Assembly (NCBI GenBank): GCA_035696365.1
Contig: DASRQS010000008.1
Span: 1 to 64,000 of the forward strand
Direction: 5' to 3'
From: JALYLC01 sp035696365
Lineage (GTDB): Bacteria > Actinomycetota > Thermoleophilia > Gaiellales > JALYLC01
Length of the DNA stretch: 64,000 nucleotides
Shown here: positions 51,661 through 60,610 of the stretch, one piece after another
How positions within the stretch are numbered: the stretch's first letter is position 1
Layout of the letters: every line of letters begins with the position of its first letter
Translations under genes and position numbers: made by a program
The notes under the pieces: generated by a model
What the model was told of the DNA's origin: nothing
The model's database searches: none
Seen by the model: only the letters and a program-made list of their open reading frames with translations

Positions 51661-53108
51661 GGCAGCGGCCCATCACGGCGGCCCTCGTGTTCTCGGGGAT
51701 CCTCGTCGTGACGGCGGCCGCCTGGTCGCACGAGGGGAGCGGATCACAGCGCATCTGGATCGCCACGCCGTACGTCAAGCTCCAGGCGACCACGACGGCC
51801 GCGGCCTGGCGCCCGGCGCTGGTGGCGCCGCGCGGAGGCCGCGCCTCCTTCCAGCTCGTCGTCGACGGCGGCCGGACGGTCCGGCCCAGCGCCGGTGCCC
51901 TGACGGGAGCGCACGGCGCGCGCCTGGCAGGGGCGGTCAGCGTGCGGCGCGAGCTGACGGTTCCGATCACGCAATCCTCGGCCGCCGTCGGGCACGGGCT
52001 GCAAGGCGCCGTTCCCGACCCGCTCGTGCCCGTCTCGGTGAGGCCGAGCAGCGGCTCCCGCCAGGTCTTCTGGGTCTCGGTCGTCGTGCCGCGCTCGCAG
52101 CGCGCCGGCGTCTACCGCGGTGTCGTCCAGGCGGGGGGCAAGACGCTGCCGTACAGCCTGCGCGTCGCCGACGTCACGTTGCCCGCGCGGCACGCGCTGC
52201 GCACCTGGTTCCTCGTCTGGGGGGACCACGCCATCGAGGCTGAGCAGAACGACGACGCCCCGTCCCTCTACACGCAGCTGCTCGCGTCCTACGGCATCGG
52301 CGACGGCACGGCCAAGGGCGGAGACACGGCCATCGGGGTGGAGCCCTCGAGCCTGCCCAGCGATGCATCGGATGCGACGCTGCAACGCCTCGCCGCCAGA
52401 GTCGCGCGCGAGGCCGCCCGCCTCCGCTCGACCCGGCCCGATGCCATCCCCTACTCCTACGTCGCCGACGAGCCCGACAGCGACCAGCTTCCTCAGGTAC
52501 AGCGCTGGGGCGAGGCGCTCGCGCACGCGGCGCCCGGCGTGCGACAGCTCGTCACCGCGCCGCCGGATCCATCGCTCGGGAGCAGCGTCGGCGCCTGGTC
52601 GATGCACCTCCGCGACCTCACGCCCGCCGCGCTGGCGGCAGCGAAGGCCGCCGGCGCCGAGCCCTGGGTCTACTCGTCGTGCTGCGAGGATCCGGGCGAT
52701 CCGACCCTCCTGATCGACCAGGACGCGGTGGGCAACCTCGCGGTGCTGCCCGCGTCGTGGCAGCTCGGCGGTGTGGGGTTCCTGTACTGGTCGGTCAGCG
52801 ACTACACGGGCGACCCGTACAGCGACGCCAACAACCACGGCGGCGATCGCGTGTCCAACGGCGACGGCGTCCTGATCTACCCGGGCAGGCCGCTCGGGCT
52901 CAAGACGCCGAACTCCTCCCTGCGGCTCGAGCTCACGGCGGCGGGCCTGCAGATCTCCGACGAGGCCGCCATGCTCGCGCAGCGCGGTCAGGCGGATGAG
53001 GCTCGTGCACTGCTCGCGCGCGTCCTGCCGGGCGGCACGAAGTTCGACGACAACCCTGCCGGCTGGCAGGCCGTCGAGCGCGCGCTCCTGCGACGTCTCG
53101 AGCACTGA
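51657..53108 (+). CDS. DUF4091-type glycoside-hydrolase-like exported protein
   Basis: 483 residues from a GTG overlapping the polymerase stop. A signal or anchor helix (TAALVFSGILVVTAAAW), an N-terminal beta domain with RASFQLVVDGGRTVRP and VFWVSVVVPRSQRAGVYRGV, a barrel with YSYVADEPDSDQLPQVQRWG, and the DUF4091 end GFLYWSVSDYTGDPY, then GVLIYPGRP and SLRLELTAAGLQ. The DEPDSDQ segment may hold acidic catalytic residues. Probably trims or edits the polysaccharide outside the membrane; it sits in the export operon. Confidence 0.82.
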   Translation: MRQRPITAALVFSGILVVTAAAWSHEGSGSQRIWIATPYVKLQATTTAAAWRPALVAPRGGRASFQLVVDGGRTVRPSAGALTGAHGARLAGAVSVRRELTVPITQSSAAVGHGLQGAVPDPLVPVSVRPSSGSRQVFWVSVVVPRSQRAGVYRGVVQAGGKTLPYSLRVADVTLPARHALRTWFLVWGDHAIEAEQNDDAPSLYTQLLASYGIGDGTAKGGDTAIGVEPSSLPSDASDATLQRLAARVAREAARLRSTRPDAIPYSYVADEPDSDQLPQVQRWGEALAHAAPGVRQLVTAPPDPSLGSSVGAWSMHLRDLTPAALAAAKAAGAEPWVYSSCCEDPGDPTLLIDQDAVGNLAVLPASWQLGGVGFLYWSVSDYTGDPYSDANNHGGDRVSNGDGVLIYPGRPLGLKTPNSSLRLELTAAGLQISDEAAMLAQRGQADEARALLARVLPGGTKFDDNPAGWQAVERALLRRLEH

Positions 53109-53110
53109 TC

Positions 53111-54274
53111 GTGGCGCGCGATCCGAAGCGTGTGGTCATGGTGGCCGACATCGACCTCGGCTATCCCGACGCGCGCCGCGTGCACGTCGGCGAGATCGCG
53201 CGCGGGCTCGTGGCCGCGGGTTGCGAGGTGGAGCTCGTCTCGCGCGGCCCCGATCCGGGGATCGCCGAGCTGCGCTACGTGGCGGGCGCAGGCTCGGCCA
53301 GTGGGAAGCTGAGCAGGCTCACCCTCGTCAACGCGGCGGCCATCCGGCGCCTCGTGGCGCACCGGCGACGCGCGCGCTCGCTCTACGTGCGCTACGACTG
53401 GGGGGTCCTCCCCGTGATCCTGGCCGGCCGCGCGCTCGGCTACCGCGTGATCCTCGAGGTCAACGCGCTGACCACGCTCGATGGTGCGCGCGAGGGCCGG
53501 CCGGGCCTCGTGCGAGAGGCCCGCGAGCGCATCAAGCGCGCTGCCGTCGTGAGCGCGTGGCGTTCCGCCTACCGCCTGCTGCCGGTCACCGAGCGCCTGC
53601 GCGACCTCCTGGTCGACGGCTTCGGGGCCCCCGCGGAGCGCGTCGAGATCGTCAGCAACGGCGCCGACGTGGAGCTGTTCGCGCCGGGCGACCGTGAGGC
53701 GGCGCTGCGCGATCTGGGCCTGAGCCCGGCGGACGAGCACGTGCTCTTCGTCGGCCTGCTGGCCTGGTGGAACGACTTCGCGACCGTCTTCGCGGCCTTC
53801 GCCCTGGTACTCGTCCGCCGCCCGCAGGCGTTGCTGTTGCTCGTCGGCGGCGGCGAGGAGCAGTCCGACGTCGAGGGCCTCGCGCGCGCGGCCGGCATCG
53901 CGGAGCGCGTCCGCTTCGTCGGCTTCGTGGCCGAGCGGGCGGTGGTGGCGCGCTACGTCACCGCCGCGCGCGTGTGCCTCTCGCCGGGCACCGCAGAGCT
54001 CGCGATCGGCCGCCCCATGAAGCTTGCCGAGTACCTCGCAGCCGGCCGCGCGGTGGTGGGCTCGGCCATCCCTGGGATCTCCGAGATGCTGGCCGAGACC
54101 GGCGGGGGCGTCGCCGTGCCGCCCCATGACGCGCAGGCGATGGCCGACGCGCTCTGCGGCCTGCTGGCCGATCCGGTGGCCGCCGACGCGCTCGGTGCGG
54201 CGGCCCGGCCTGCGATCGTCGAGCGCTACTCGTGGCGCGCGATCGCGAGCCGCGTCGCCGCCATCTTCCAGTAG
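53111..54274 (+). CDS. GT4-family glycosyltransferase
   Basis: 387 residues from a GTG two bases after the preceding stop. VVMVADIDLGYPDARRVHVG starts the acceptor domain; RLLPVTERLRDLL, ERVEIVSNGADVELF and the donor domain HVLFVGLLAWWNDFATVFAA follow. The E-x7-E region reads GTAELAIGRPMKLAEYLAAG, with Pro-Met-Lys-Leu as in many GT4 enzymes. Last gene of the PHP-kinase-polymerase operon; its 3' 49 bases overlap the convergent flippase gene. Confidence 0.9.
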   Translation: MARDPKRVVMVADIDLGYPDARRVHVGEIARGLVAAGCEVELVSRGPDPGIAELRYVAGAGSASGKLSRLTLVNAAAIRRLVAHRRRARSLYVRYDWGVLPVILAGRALGYRVILEVNALTTLDGAREGRPGLVREARERIKRAAVVSAWRSAYRLLPVTERLRDLLVDGFGAPAERVEIVSNGADVELFAPGDREAALRDLGLSPADEHVLFVGLLAWWNDFATVFAAFALVLVRRPQALLLLVGGGEEQSDVEGLARAAGIAERVRFVGFVAERAVVARYVTAARVCLSPGTAELAIGRPMKLAEYLAAGRAVVGSAIPGISEMLAETGGGVAVPPHDAQAMADALCGLLADPVAADALGAAARPAIVERYSWRAIASRVAAIFQ

Positions 54275-55590
54275 CCGCGCGCCTCGCCGAAGGTGAGGAA
54301 GAGCAGCCGCGGCGCCGGCGTGCCCAGCACCCGCCCGACGAGGATCAGGCTCGAGATCCCGAACAGCGAGTAGGCGGCGGTCGAGGCGACAGCAGCTCCG
54401 ATCGCGCCGAACGGCGGGATCAGGGCAAGATCGAGCACGACGGTCAGGAGCGCCGCCGCGCCCGCGAGCACCGAGGATGCCCCCGGCCGCTTCTTGCCCG
54501 AGAGCACGGAGCCGCAGATGTTGCCGTAGGCGAGCATCCAGATGCCTGGCAGCAGGATGAAGAACGGCACGAGCGCCGAGCGGAAGGCGGAGCCGAAGCC
54601 GATCGTGATCATCACGGGGCCGGTCACGGCGACGGCCAGCACGCCGAGCAGCGCGAGCGTGCCGACCAGGCGCAACGCGGGCGGAGCGCGGTGATCCTCG
54701 CCCGAGGCGACCGTCGGCATGATCACGTAGCCGAAGGACTGCGGGATGATCAGCACGAGCTCGGCGACCATCTGCGCTACGGCGTAGTTGCCGACGGTCG
54801 CGAGCGAGGCGAGCAGCGACAGCACGAGCACGTCGAAGCGGCCCGAGAAGTAGCGGAAGAGCTGCCCGATCGCGACGCGCCAGCCGTAGTTCAAGGTCGC
54901 GCCCAGCAGGTTGCGCGAGGGCATCCGCAAGCCGATGCGCGCGAGCAGCGGCACGCAGCCGACGATGCGCACGATGGAGATCATGGCGGCCGCGAGCAGA
55001 CCGCCGGCGACGCCCCAGCCGAGGCCCGTGACGAAGCAGAGCGTCGCGACCAGCGTGCCGACGCGGCCGAGGATGTTCAGGCGATTCTGCTTGGAGTACT
55101 GGCGTCGCGCGTTGAGCAGGCCGGCGACGAAGTACTCGAAGTACATGAGCGGGATCAGCGCGGCGCCGAGCCACCAGAGGCTCTCGCCGAAGCCCGTGCC
55201 CTGATGCTCGGCGAGCCAGCCGCCGGCGATCAGCACGGCGGCGAACGCGAAGACCCCGAGCGCGGCGGTGTAGATCAGCGCCAGGCCGCCGAGCGCCGGC
55301 TGGTGGCGCGCGCGCCGGCTGGCGTAGAACGTGATCGCCGTCGGCGTCCCGAGCCCCGCCAGGCTGACGACGAGCGAGACGTCGGCCTGGATGACCGCCA
55401 CGAGGCCGCGCCCGGCGGGGCCGAGCGAGCGTGCGAGCACGATGGACGCGATGTAGCCGATCGCGAGCGTGACAACCGTCGAGCCGATGATCGTCAAGGC
55501 GCTGCCGGCGATCGACGTGCGGGTCGCGGGGGCCGGCGCCGGGGCAGGCGCAGGGGCAGGCGCAGGGGCTCGAATCGGAGGAGCGCTCAC
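54226..55590 (-). CDS. Wzx/MATE-type polysaccharide flippase
   Basis: 454 residues. I place the start at GTG 55590 because TACGCT (55603-55598) is 7 bases upstream; longer frames run into the promoter. A Pro-Ala repeat (APAPAPAPAPAPAPA) precedes the first of about 12-14 helices (SALTIIGSTVVTLAIGYIAS). GRGLVAVIQADVSLVVSLAG and SGRFDVLVLSLLASLATVGN fit oligosaccharide flippases. Moves lipid-linked repeats across the membrane. Overlaps the convergent GT4 gene by 49 bases and is divergent from the GT4-deacetylase fusion. Confidence 0.9.
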   Translation of the reverse strand: MSAPPIRAPAPAPAPAPAPAPATRTSIAGSALTIIGSTVVTLAIGYIASIVLARSLGPAGRGLVAVIQADVSLVVSLAGLGTPTAITFYASRRARHQPALGGLALIYTAALGVFAFAAVLIAGGWLAEHQGTGFGESLWWLGAALIPLMYFEYFVAGLLNARRQYSKQNRLNILGRVGTLVATLCFVTGLGWGVAGGLLAAAMISIVRIVGCVPLLARIGLRMPSRNLLGATLNYGWRVAIGQLFRYFSGRFDVLVLSLLASLATVGNYAVAQMVAELVLIIPQSFGYVIMPTVASGEDHRAPPALRLVGTLALLGVLAVAVTGPVMITIGFGSAFRSALVPFFILLPGIWMLAYGNICGSVLSGKKRPGASSVLAGAAALLTVVLDLALIPPFGAIGAAVASTAAYSLFGISSLILVGRVLGTPAPRLLFLTFGEARGYWKMAATRLAIARHE

Positions 55591-55597
55591 CCCTCCC

Positions 55598-55603
55598 AGC
55601 GTA
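55598..55603 (-). promoter_or_regulatory. -10 element TACGCT for the flippase gene
   Basis: Followed by GGGAGGG and the GTG at 55590; it decides the start among several in-frame candidates. Confidence 0.5.
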
Positions 55604-55678
55604 GTGTCAGAGAGCCCGGATTTGGCGCCCGCAAACGCATCCAGGCAAAGGCGCGCCTCCTCGACCATAGTGAGGAAC

Positions 55679-57577
55679 GTGCGCATTCTTCTCGTCACCC
55701 CGGGTCTCGGGCTCGGCGGAAGCGAGCGGCTCACGCTCGCCTACGCCCGCTCGCTCGGCAGCCGCGGCCACGACGTGCTCGTCGTCCACGGACCGCCCGA
55801 GCGCTTCGCGCCCGGCGACGTCGCGGGCATCGCGCGCCACCGCGTGCAGGGACGGCCGACCGCACGCGAATTCACGGACTGGCGGCGCTCGCTGCGCTCG
55901 ATCGCGAAGGAGTTCCGGCCCGACATCGCGCACGCGCAGTCGGTGAAGACGACCCTGATGGTGGCGCTCGCCCTCCCCCGCCTGCCGCTCGTCACGACGG
56001 TGCACGGCATCGAGGAGTCCGAGGAGCGGGCCGCGGCGCTGCTCCTGCGCGGCTCGCGTGCTCGCGTCGCGGCCGTCTCCGAGGCCTCGGCGGACGGCGT
56101 GAGGCGCCATCATCTCGCGCCGCGCGTCGAGATCGTGCCCTCGGGCGTCGACGTCGAGGCTCTGGAGCGCGCCGCGCTCGAGCCGCCGGCGACGGCGATT
56201 CCCGACCACCGCCCGCGCGTCGTCTGCCTGGCACGCCACTTCCCGGTCAAGGGCGTCGACATCCTCGTCGAGGCGTTCCCCGCCGTGCTCGCCGAGGTTC
56301 CCGCCGCCGGGCTCGTGCTCGTCGGCGGCGGCCCCGACCACGAGGCCCTGATCGCGCGCGTCGCCGAGCTCGGCATCGCCGATGCCGTGCACTTCGCCGA
56401 TCGTCAGCTCAACCCGGCCCCCTACCTCGCCGCGGCCGATCTCGTCGTCCTGCCCTCGCGCCGCGAAGGACTTCCGGTCTCGGCGCTCGAGGCGTTCGCG
56501 CTCGAGCGCGCGGTGGTCGCGACCGCCGTCGGCGGCACGCCCGATGTCGTGCGGCCTGGCGAGACCGGCTGGCTCGTCCCGCCCGAGCAGCCTGCGGCTC
56601 TGGCCGGAGCGATCGTCGAGGCGCTGGGCGATCCGGACGGCTGCGCCCGGCGGGCGCGGCGTGGCCGCGAGCTCGTCGTGCAGAGCTACTCGATGGCCGC
56701 GATGATCGACCGCATCGAGCAGCTCTACGCCGATGCCATCGCCGAGCGCGCCAGGCCCATCCTCCGCCCCGGCTACGTGGCCGCCAGGGCCTACCAGCGG
56801 GCACGCCTCTCGCGGCCGCGGCTGCACCCGCCCGAGTGGAGCGGCGTGCGCATCCTCGGCTATCACCGCATCGCGCAGGAGGTCGATTCGCTCTCCGTCT
56901 CGCCCGAGCGCTTCCGCGAGCAGATGCGCGCAGTCGCCGAGAGCGGCGCGCAGCCCATCCGGCTCGACCACGCCCTCGACCTGCTGCGCTCGCCGGTCGC
57001 GGGCCGCTACGTCTGCGTCACCTTCGACGACGGCTACCGGGACAACCTCCTGGAGGCCGCGCCGGTGCTCGAGGAGTTCGAGATCCCGGGGACGATCTAC
57101 CTGCCGAGCCGGATCATCGACGGAGAGCTGTCGTTCCACTGGTACGAGAATCCGCCGCCGGCGCTGTCGTGGGACGAGGTCGGCGAGCTGGTGGCGCGCG
57201 GCACGGTCGACGTGCAGTCGCACACGCTCACCCATCCGCTCCTGCCGCAGGTCGACGATGCGCGCTCCCACGCCGAGATCGCCGAGTCCAAGCGCGAGAT
57301 CGAGGCGCATGTCCCCTACGAGCTGACGAGCTTCTGCTATCCCGCCGGGCTCTACGGCGAGCGCGAGGTCGAGTTCGTCCGCACTGCCGGCTACGCGGCT
57401 GCCGTGACCACCAACCCGGGGGTCAACGCGGGTGGCGGCGAGCTGCTGGAGCTGCGCCGGACGCTCGTCTACGGCGCCGACGACATGCGCACCTTCCGCG
57501 GCAAGCTCGACGGCCTGCTGGACGGCGAGACGGTGCTGCGGCGCGCCCTGCACGCGCGCCGATCGCGCGCTGCGTGA
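55679..57577 (+). CDS. Fused GT4 glycosyltransferase - polysaccharide deacetylase
   Basis: 632 residues. CATAGT lies 7 bases before GTG 55679, supporting this start (another GTG is 9 bases earlier). Domain 1 (1-370): RILLVTPGLGLGGSERLTLA, TTVHGIEESEERAAALLLRG, VEIVPSGVDVEALERAALEP, VVCLARHFPVKGVDILVEAF, PSRREGLPVSALEAFALERA (E-x7-E). Domain 2 (about 395-620): NodB fold with CVTFDDGYRDNL near 447, VQSHTLTHPLL near 512 and FCYPAGLYGEREVEF. One polypeptide thus combines sugar transfer and deacetylation. The first locus carries the same two activities as adjacent separate genes in reverse order. Confidence 0.93.
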   Translation: MRILLVTPGLGLGGSERLTLAYARSLGSRGHDVLVVHGPPERFAPGDVAGIARHRVQGRPTAREFTDWRRSLRSIAKEFRPDIAHAQSVKTTLMVALALPRLPLVTTVHGIEESEERAAALLLRGSRARVAAVSEASADGVRRHHLAPRVEIVPSGVDVEALERAALEPPATAIPDHRPRVVCLARHFPVKGVDILVEAFPAVLAEVPAAGLVLVGGGPDHEALIARVAELGIADAVHFADRQLNPAPYLAAADLVVLPSRREGLPVSALEAFALERAVVATAVGGTPDVVRPGETGWLVPPEQPAALAGAIVEALGDPDGCARRARRGRELVVQSYSMAAMIDRIEQLYADAIAERARPILRPGYVAARAYQRARLSRPRLHPPEWSGVRILGYHRIAQEVDSLSVSPERFREQMRAVAESGAQPIRLDHALDLLRSPVAGRYVCVTFDDGYRDNLLEAAPVLEEFEIPGTIYLPSRIIDGELSFHWYENPPPALSWDEVGELVARGTVDVQSHTLTHPLLPQVDDARSHAEIAESKREIEAHVPYELTSFCYPAGLYGEREVEFVRTAGYAAAVTTNPGVNAGGGELLELRRTLVYGADDMRTFRGKLDGLLDGETVLRRALHARRSRAA

Positions 57578-57814
57578 CCGATCTCCCTGCTATCCTTATA
57601 GGAAGTGGGCGCGATCGCGCGCCCGCGACGAGAGACGCTTGAATATGCGCATGCCGACCGAACCTACGCCAACTACCCCGGCCCCGAGGGCCGGCGTAGC
57701 GGTGCGTGCGGTCGCTGCCCGCGCGTTCTAGCACCACCGACTGCGTTCCCCCTCTGGGCCGAGGTACCGGCGACCGCCGGCGTCTCCGTTCACCTCTGTC
57801 CGCAAGGCTTTCCA
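57578..57814 (+). promoter_or_regulatory. Structured leader with short ORF upstream of MFS gene
   Basis: TATCCT at 57591-57596 could start a transcript near 57603. A 28-codon ORF (57644-57730, MRMPTEPTPTTPAPRAGVAV...) follows, then 84 bases to the MFS ATG. Within the ORF, CTACGCC (57664-57670) pairs with GGCGTAG (57693-57699), and CCGGCCC (57678-57684) pairs with GGGCCGG (57688-57694); the two stems share two bases, so they compete or stack. This resembles leader-peptide attenuation, but there is no experimental parallel I can name for this sequence. Confidence 0.4.
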
Positions 57815-59092
57815 ATGCTCCGCACGACTCCATACAGGACCGCAGTCCACCGCCTCTCGATCGGCCGCATGCTCTCGGTGGCGGGCGGCGAGGTGGCCTT
57901 CGTGGCGCTCATGGCGCTCGTCTTCGGGCGAACCCATTCGGCCATCTGGGGCTCGGCCGCGTTGCTCGCGGTGATCGGGACGTACGGGCTGGCCGCCCCG
58001 TTCGCGGGCATGCTCGGCGACCGCTTCGATCGCCGCATCGTCATGATCTGGTCGGACGGGCTGGGCGCCGTCGTCAACCTGGCGCTCGTGTTCGTGCACG
58101 CCCCCAGCGTCCTGATCGGCCTCGCAGCGCTGGGCGCGATCGCCCAGTCGCCGTACCTCTCGGCCTCGACGGCCGCCATTCCGAATCTCGTGCCGAGCGA
58201 CCAGCTCGTGTGGGCCAACGCGACGCGCTCGCGCGCCAGCAACGTCGGCTTCATGGTCGGCCCGATCGCGGGCGGCGTGCTCGTCGCGAGCGTCGGCGGC
58301 TCGTATGCCTTCGCGTTCAACGCCCTGGCGCTCGCGGCCTCCGCCGTGCTCGCCTGGAGCGTCGTCGGCTCGTTCAACGAGAGCACCGGCGAGCGGCTGC
58401 GCGGCGGCCTGAGCGCGGGCTTCAAGTTCCTCTGGAACGACCGCGTGCTGCGCTGGATCACGGGCGCGTGGGTGCTCATCCTGTGCGGCGTCGGCGCGCT
58501 GCTCGTGTCCGAGTTCCCGCTGGCCGAGCTGTTCCACTCTGGATCGCTGGGCTACGGTCTCCTGATCAGCTCGTGGGGCGCCGGCACGCTGCTCGGCTCC
58601 CTGTTCGCGGCGCGCGCGATCCGCCGCTCCACCTACTGGTCGCTCGTGATCGGCACGGTTGGCCTCTCGGTCATGCTCGGCAGCGTGGCGATCGCGCCGT
58701 TCCTCTGGATCGTGTGCGTGACCCAGCTGGTCGGCGGCTTCTTCGACACGTTCGTGAACGTGGCCGAGGAGACCGTGCGCCAGCAGCGCACCCCCGACGA
58801 GCTGCGCAGCCGCGTGTTCGCGGCGGGCGAGGCGATCGTGGTCGTCGCCATGTCGGCCTCGATCGCGGTCGGCGGCCCGCTGATCCAGGCGGCCGGGCCC
58901 CGCGCGGCCTACGCCGTGACGGGCGTGCTCGGCCTGCTGGCCGCGGTCACGATCTGGTGGGGCGCGTGGGAGCTGCACACCCAGCAGAGCGAGGCGCCGG
59001 CGGCAGGCGCGGAGGCGGGGACGCCTGACGAATCAGGCGCCCGTGCGCCTGGCGGCGTGCTCGAGGCCGCCGAGGAGTACGCGCACGTCTGA
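57815..59092 (+). CDS. Major facilitator transporter, MFS_3/EntS-like
   Basis: 425 residues from MLRTTPYRTAVHRLS. Twelve membrane helices; GMLGDRFDRRIVMIWSDGLG is the loop 2-3 signature of the family, with LYSTASTAAIPNLV-type segments (SPYLSASTAAIPNLVPSDQL) and QRTPDELRSRVFAAGEAIV conserved in MFS_3 drug or siderophore exporters. A soluble acidic tail (about 390-425) follows. The start is chosen because upstream codons are low-quality and the leader carries structure. Ends 3 bases from the GST gene. Confidence 0.88.
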   Translation: MLRTTPYRTAVHRLSIGRMLSVAGGEVAFVALMALVFGRTHSAIWGSAALLAVIGTYGLAAPFAGMLGDRFDRRIVMIWSDGLGAVVNLALVFVHAPSVLIGLAALGAIAQSPYLSASTAAIPNLVPSDQLVWANATRSRASNVGFMVGPIAGGVLVASVGGSYAFAFNALALAASAVLAWSVVGSFNESTGERLRGGLSAGFKFLWNDRVLRWITGAWVLILCGVGALLVSEFPLAELFHSGSLGYGLLISSWGAGTLLGSLFAARAIRRSTYWSLVIGTVGLSVMLGSVAIAPFLWIVCVTQLVGGFFDTFVNVAEETVRQQRTPDELRSRVFAAGEAIVVVAMSASIAVGGPLIQAAGPRAAYAVTGVLGLLAAVTIWWGAWELHTQQSEAPAAGAEAGTPDESGARAPGGVLEAAEEYAHV

Positions 59093-59095
59093 GCA

Positions 59096-59716
59096 CTAGA
59101 GGACCGCACCCGCGGCGGCGAAGCCGTCGCGGGCGGTGACGGTCTCGCGCAGGCGCAGCAGCTTCGGGTAGGGCGTGAGATCCATGCCGGAGTTGCGCGT
59201 GCGGAAGAGCACGGGCGCGGCTGCGCAATCGGCGATCGTGAAAGAGCCGACGACCGTGCCGTTGTCGGCGACGACGCGCTCGAACAGCTCCACTGTGGCG
59301 GCGACCTCTGCCTCCTTCGCGCGCGCGCCCTCGGGATCTGGCGGTCCCTGCTCGAATCCGCGGCCCTGCACGAAGCCGAGCGCGAGGCGCTCGACCTGGA
59401 AAAACGCCCCGCGGAACGCAGTCGCGAAGCGATCGAGGAACTCGTCCACCGGTGCGCGCTGAGCGGGAGCCGCCGGGTAGAGATCGGCGCGACCTTCGCG
59501 CTGCGCGAGATAGCGCAGGATGGCGTTGGACTCGGCCAGCACGAGATCGCCGTCCTGCAGCGCAGGAATGCCCCCGAGCGGATTCTCCGCCAGGTACCAG
59601 TCGGGACGCGGCTGGCTGATTGGCACCTCGCGCCGGTCGTACTCCAGTCCGAGCTCGGCCAGCAGGAAGCGCACCTTGAGGGCGTTCGACGACATCGGGT
59701 TGTCGTAGAGCAGCAT
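59096..59716 (-). CDS. Glutathione S-transferase-family protein
   Basis: 206 residues from MLLYDNPMSSNALKVRFLLA; the start is set by TACGCT (59729-59724) 7 bases upstream. Thioredoxin-like N-domain with Ser in PMSSN, the cis-Pro turn GGIPALQDGDLVLAES, and an all-helical C-domain with GSFTIADCAAAPVLFR. Actinobacteria of this type often use mycothiol, so the thiol partner is uncertain. Confidence 0.88.
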   Translation of the reverse strand: MLLYDNPMSSNALKVRFLLAELGLEYDRREVPISQPRPDWYLAENPLGGIPALQDGDLVLAESNAILRYLAQREGRADLYPAAPAQRAPVDEFLDRFATAFRGAFFQVERLALGFVQGRGFEQGPPDPEGARAKEAEVAATVELFERVVADNGTVVGSFTIADCAAAPVLFRTRNSGMDLTPYPKLLRLRETVTARDGFAAAGAVL

Positions 59717-59723
59717 CGCGGCG

Positions 59724-59729
59724 AGCGTA
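59724..59729 (-). promoter_or_regulatory. -10 element TACGCT for the GST gene
   Basis: Seven bases before the ATG at 59716; favours this over an upstream ATG at 59749. Confidence 0.5.
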
Positions 59730-59824
59730 GCCGGATCCCAGCCGGCCATGACTCAGGCGACGCCGGGACACGCGGCTTGTGCCACTTGGCCGCTAGGATC
59801 GCCCCGTCCACGGCAGGAGGAAGC

Positions 59825-60610
59825 ATGGCGGGAACGACGAGCGCGGTCGTGACGGGCGCCGCGATGGGGATCGGGCTGGCAGTCGCGCAGCGGCTGTCGG
59901 CCGACGGCTACCACGTGGTCTGCGTGGACTGGAATCCCGAGGCGCTGGAGCGCGCGCTCGGGACTCTCAGCGGAGAGTCGAGCGGCGTCGCGGGGGACAT
60001 CGGCGACTGGTCGACGCACGAACGGGCCGCGGATGCCGCCGAGGCAGCCGGGACGTTGCGCGCGTGGGTCAACAACGCCGGTATCGACTGGAGCGCGGGG
60101 GCGCACGAGGTGGATGCCGAGCACATCGACCGCGGGCTGCGCGTGCTGCTGAACGGGCCGATGTACGGCACCGCCGTGGCCGTGCGGCGCATGCTCCCCG
60201 GAGGTGGCGGCGCGATCGTCAACGTGGCCTCCATCCAGGGTGTCGCCGGCTTCCCGCGCTACTACGTGTACGGCGCCGCCAAGGCGGGCGTGGTGCAGAT
60301 CGCGCGCAACGTCTGCGTGGACTACGCCGCGCACGGGATTCGCTGCAACACGGTGCTGCCAGGCACGATCGCGACGCCCATGACCGAGTCGCTGCTGCCC
60401 GCCGACCTGACGCGCGAGGAAGCGATGAGCATCGAGGGCGAGCTCGCGCCCATGGGCCGGGTGGGCGAGCCTGCGGAGCTCGGCGCCTCGATCGCGTTCC
60501 TGCTCTCGGACGAGGCCTCGTACGTCAACGGCACCAGCCTGATCGTCGACGGCGGTGCGATGGCGCGGTGCTTCGCCTACGAGCCGGGCACGCGCTTCAC
60601 GGGCGACTAG
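59825..60610 (+). CDS. SDR-family oxidoreductase
   Basis: 261 residues with AGGAGG (59815-59820) just before the ATG. TGAAMGIGLAVAQRL (cofactor), WVNNAGIDW, IVNVASIQGVAGFPRYYVYG with Tyr and Lys of the YxxxK motif (YGAAK), LPGTIATPMTES and SYVNGTSLIVDGGAMARCF: a complete classical SDR. Cytosolic NAD(P)-dependent dehydrogenase; substrate unknown. Shares its CTAG stop with the convergent dehydrogenase. Confidence 0.92.
   Translation: MAGTTSAVVTGAAMGIGLAVAQRLSADGYHVVCVDWNPEALERALGTLSGESSGVAGDIGDWSTHERAADAAEAAGTLRAWVNNAGIDWSAGAHEVDAEHIDRGLRVLLNGPMYGTAVAVRRMLPGGGGAIVNVASIQGVAGFPRYYVYGAAKAGVVQIARNVCVDYAAHGIRCNTVLPGTIATPMTESLLPADLTREEAMSIEGELAPMGRVGEPAELGASIAFLLSDEASYVNGTSLIVDGGAMARCFAYEPGTRFTGD

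Noticed and set aside
54232..57642. 1136-codon plus-strand frame over the flippase and fusion genes
   Set aside because: Low-complexity Arg-rich translation in a different frame from the GT4-deacetylase fusion and antisense to the flippase.
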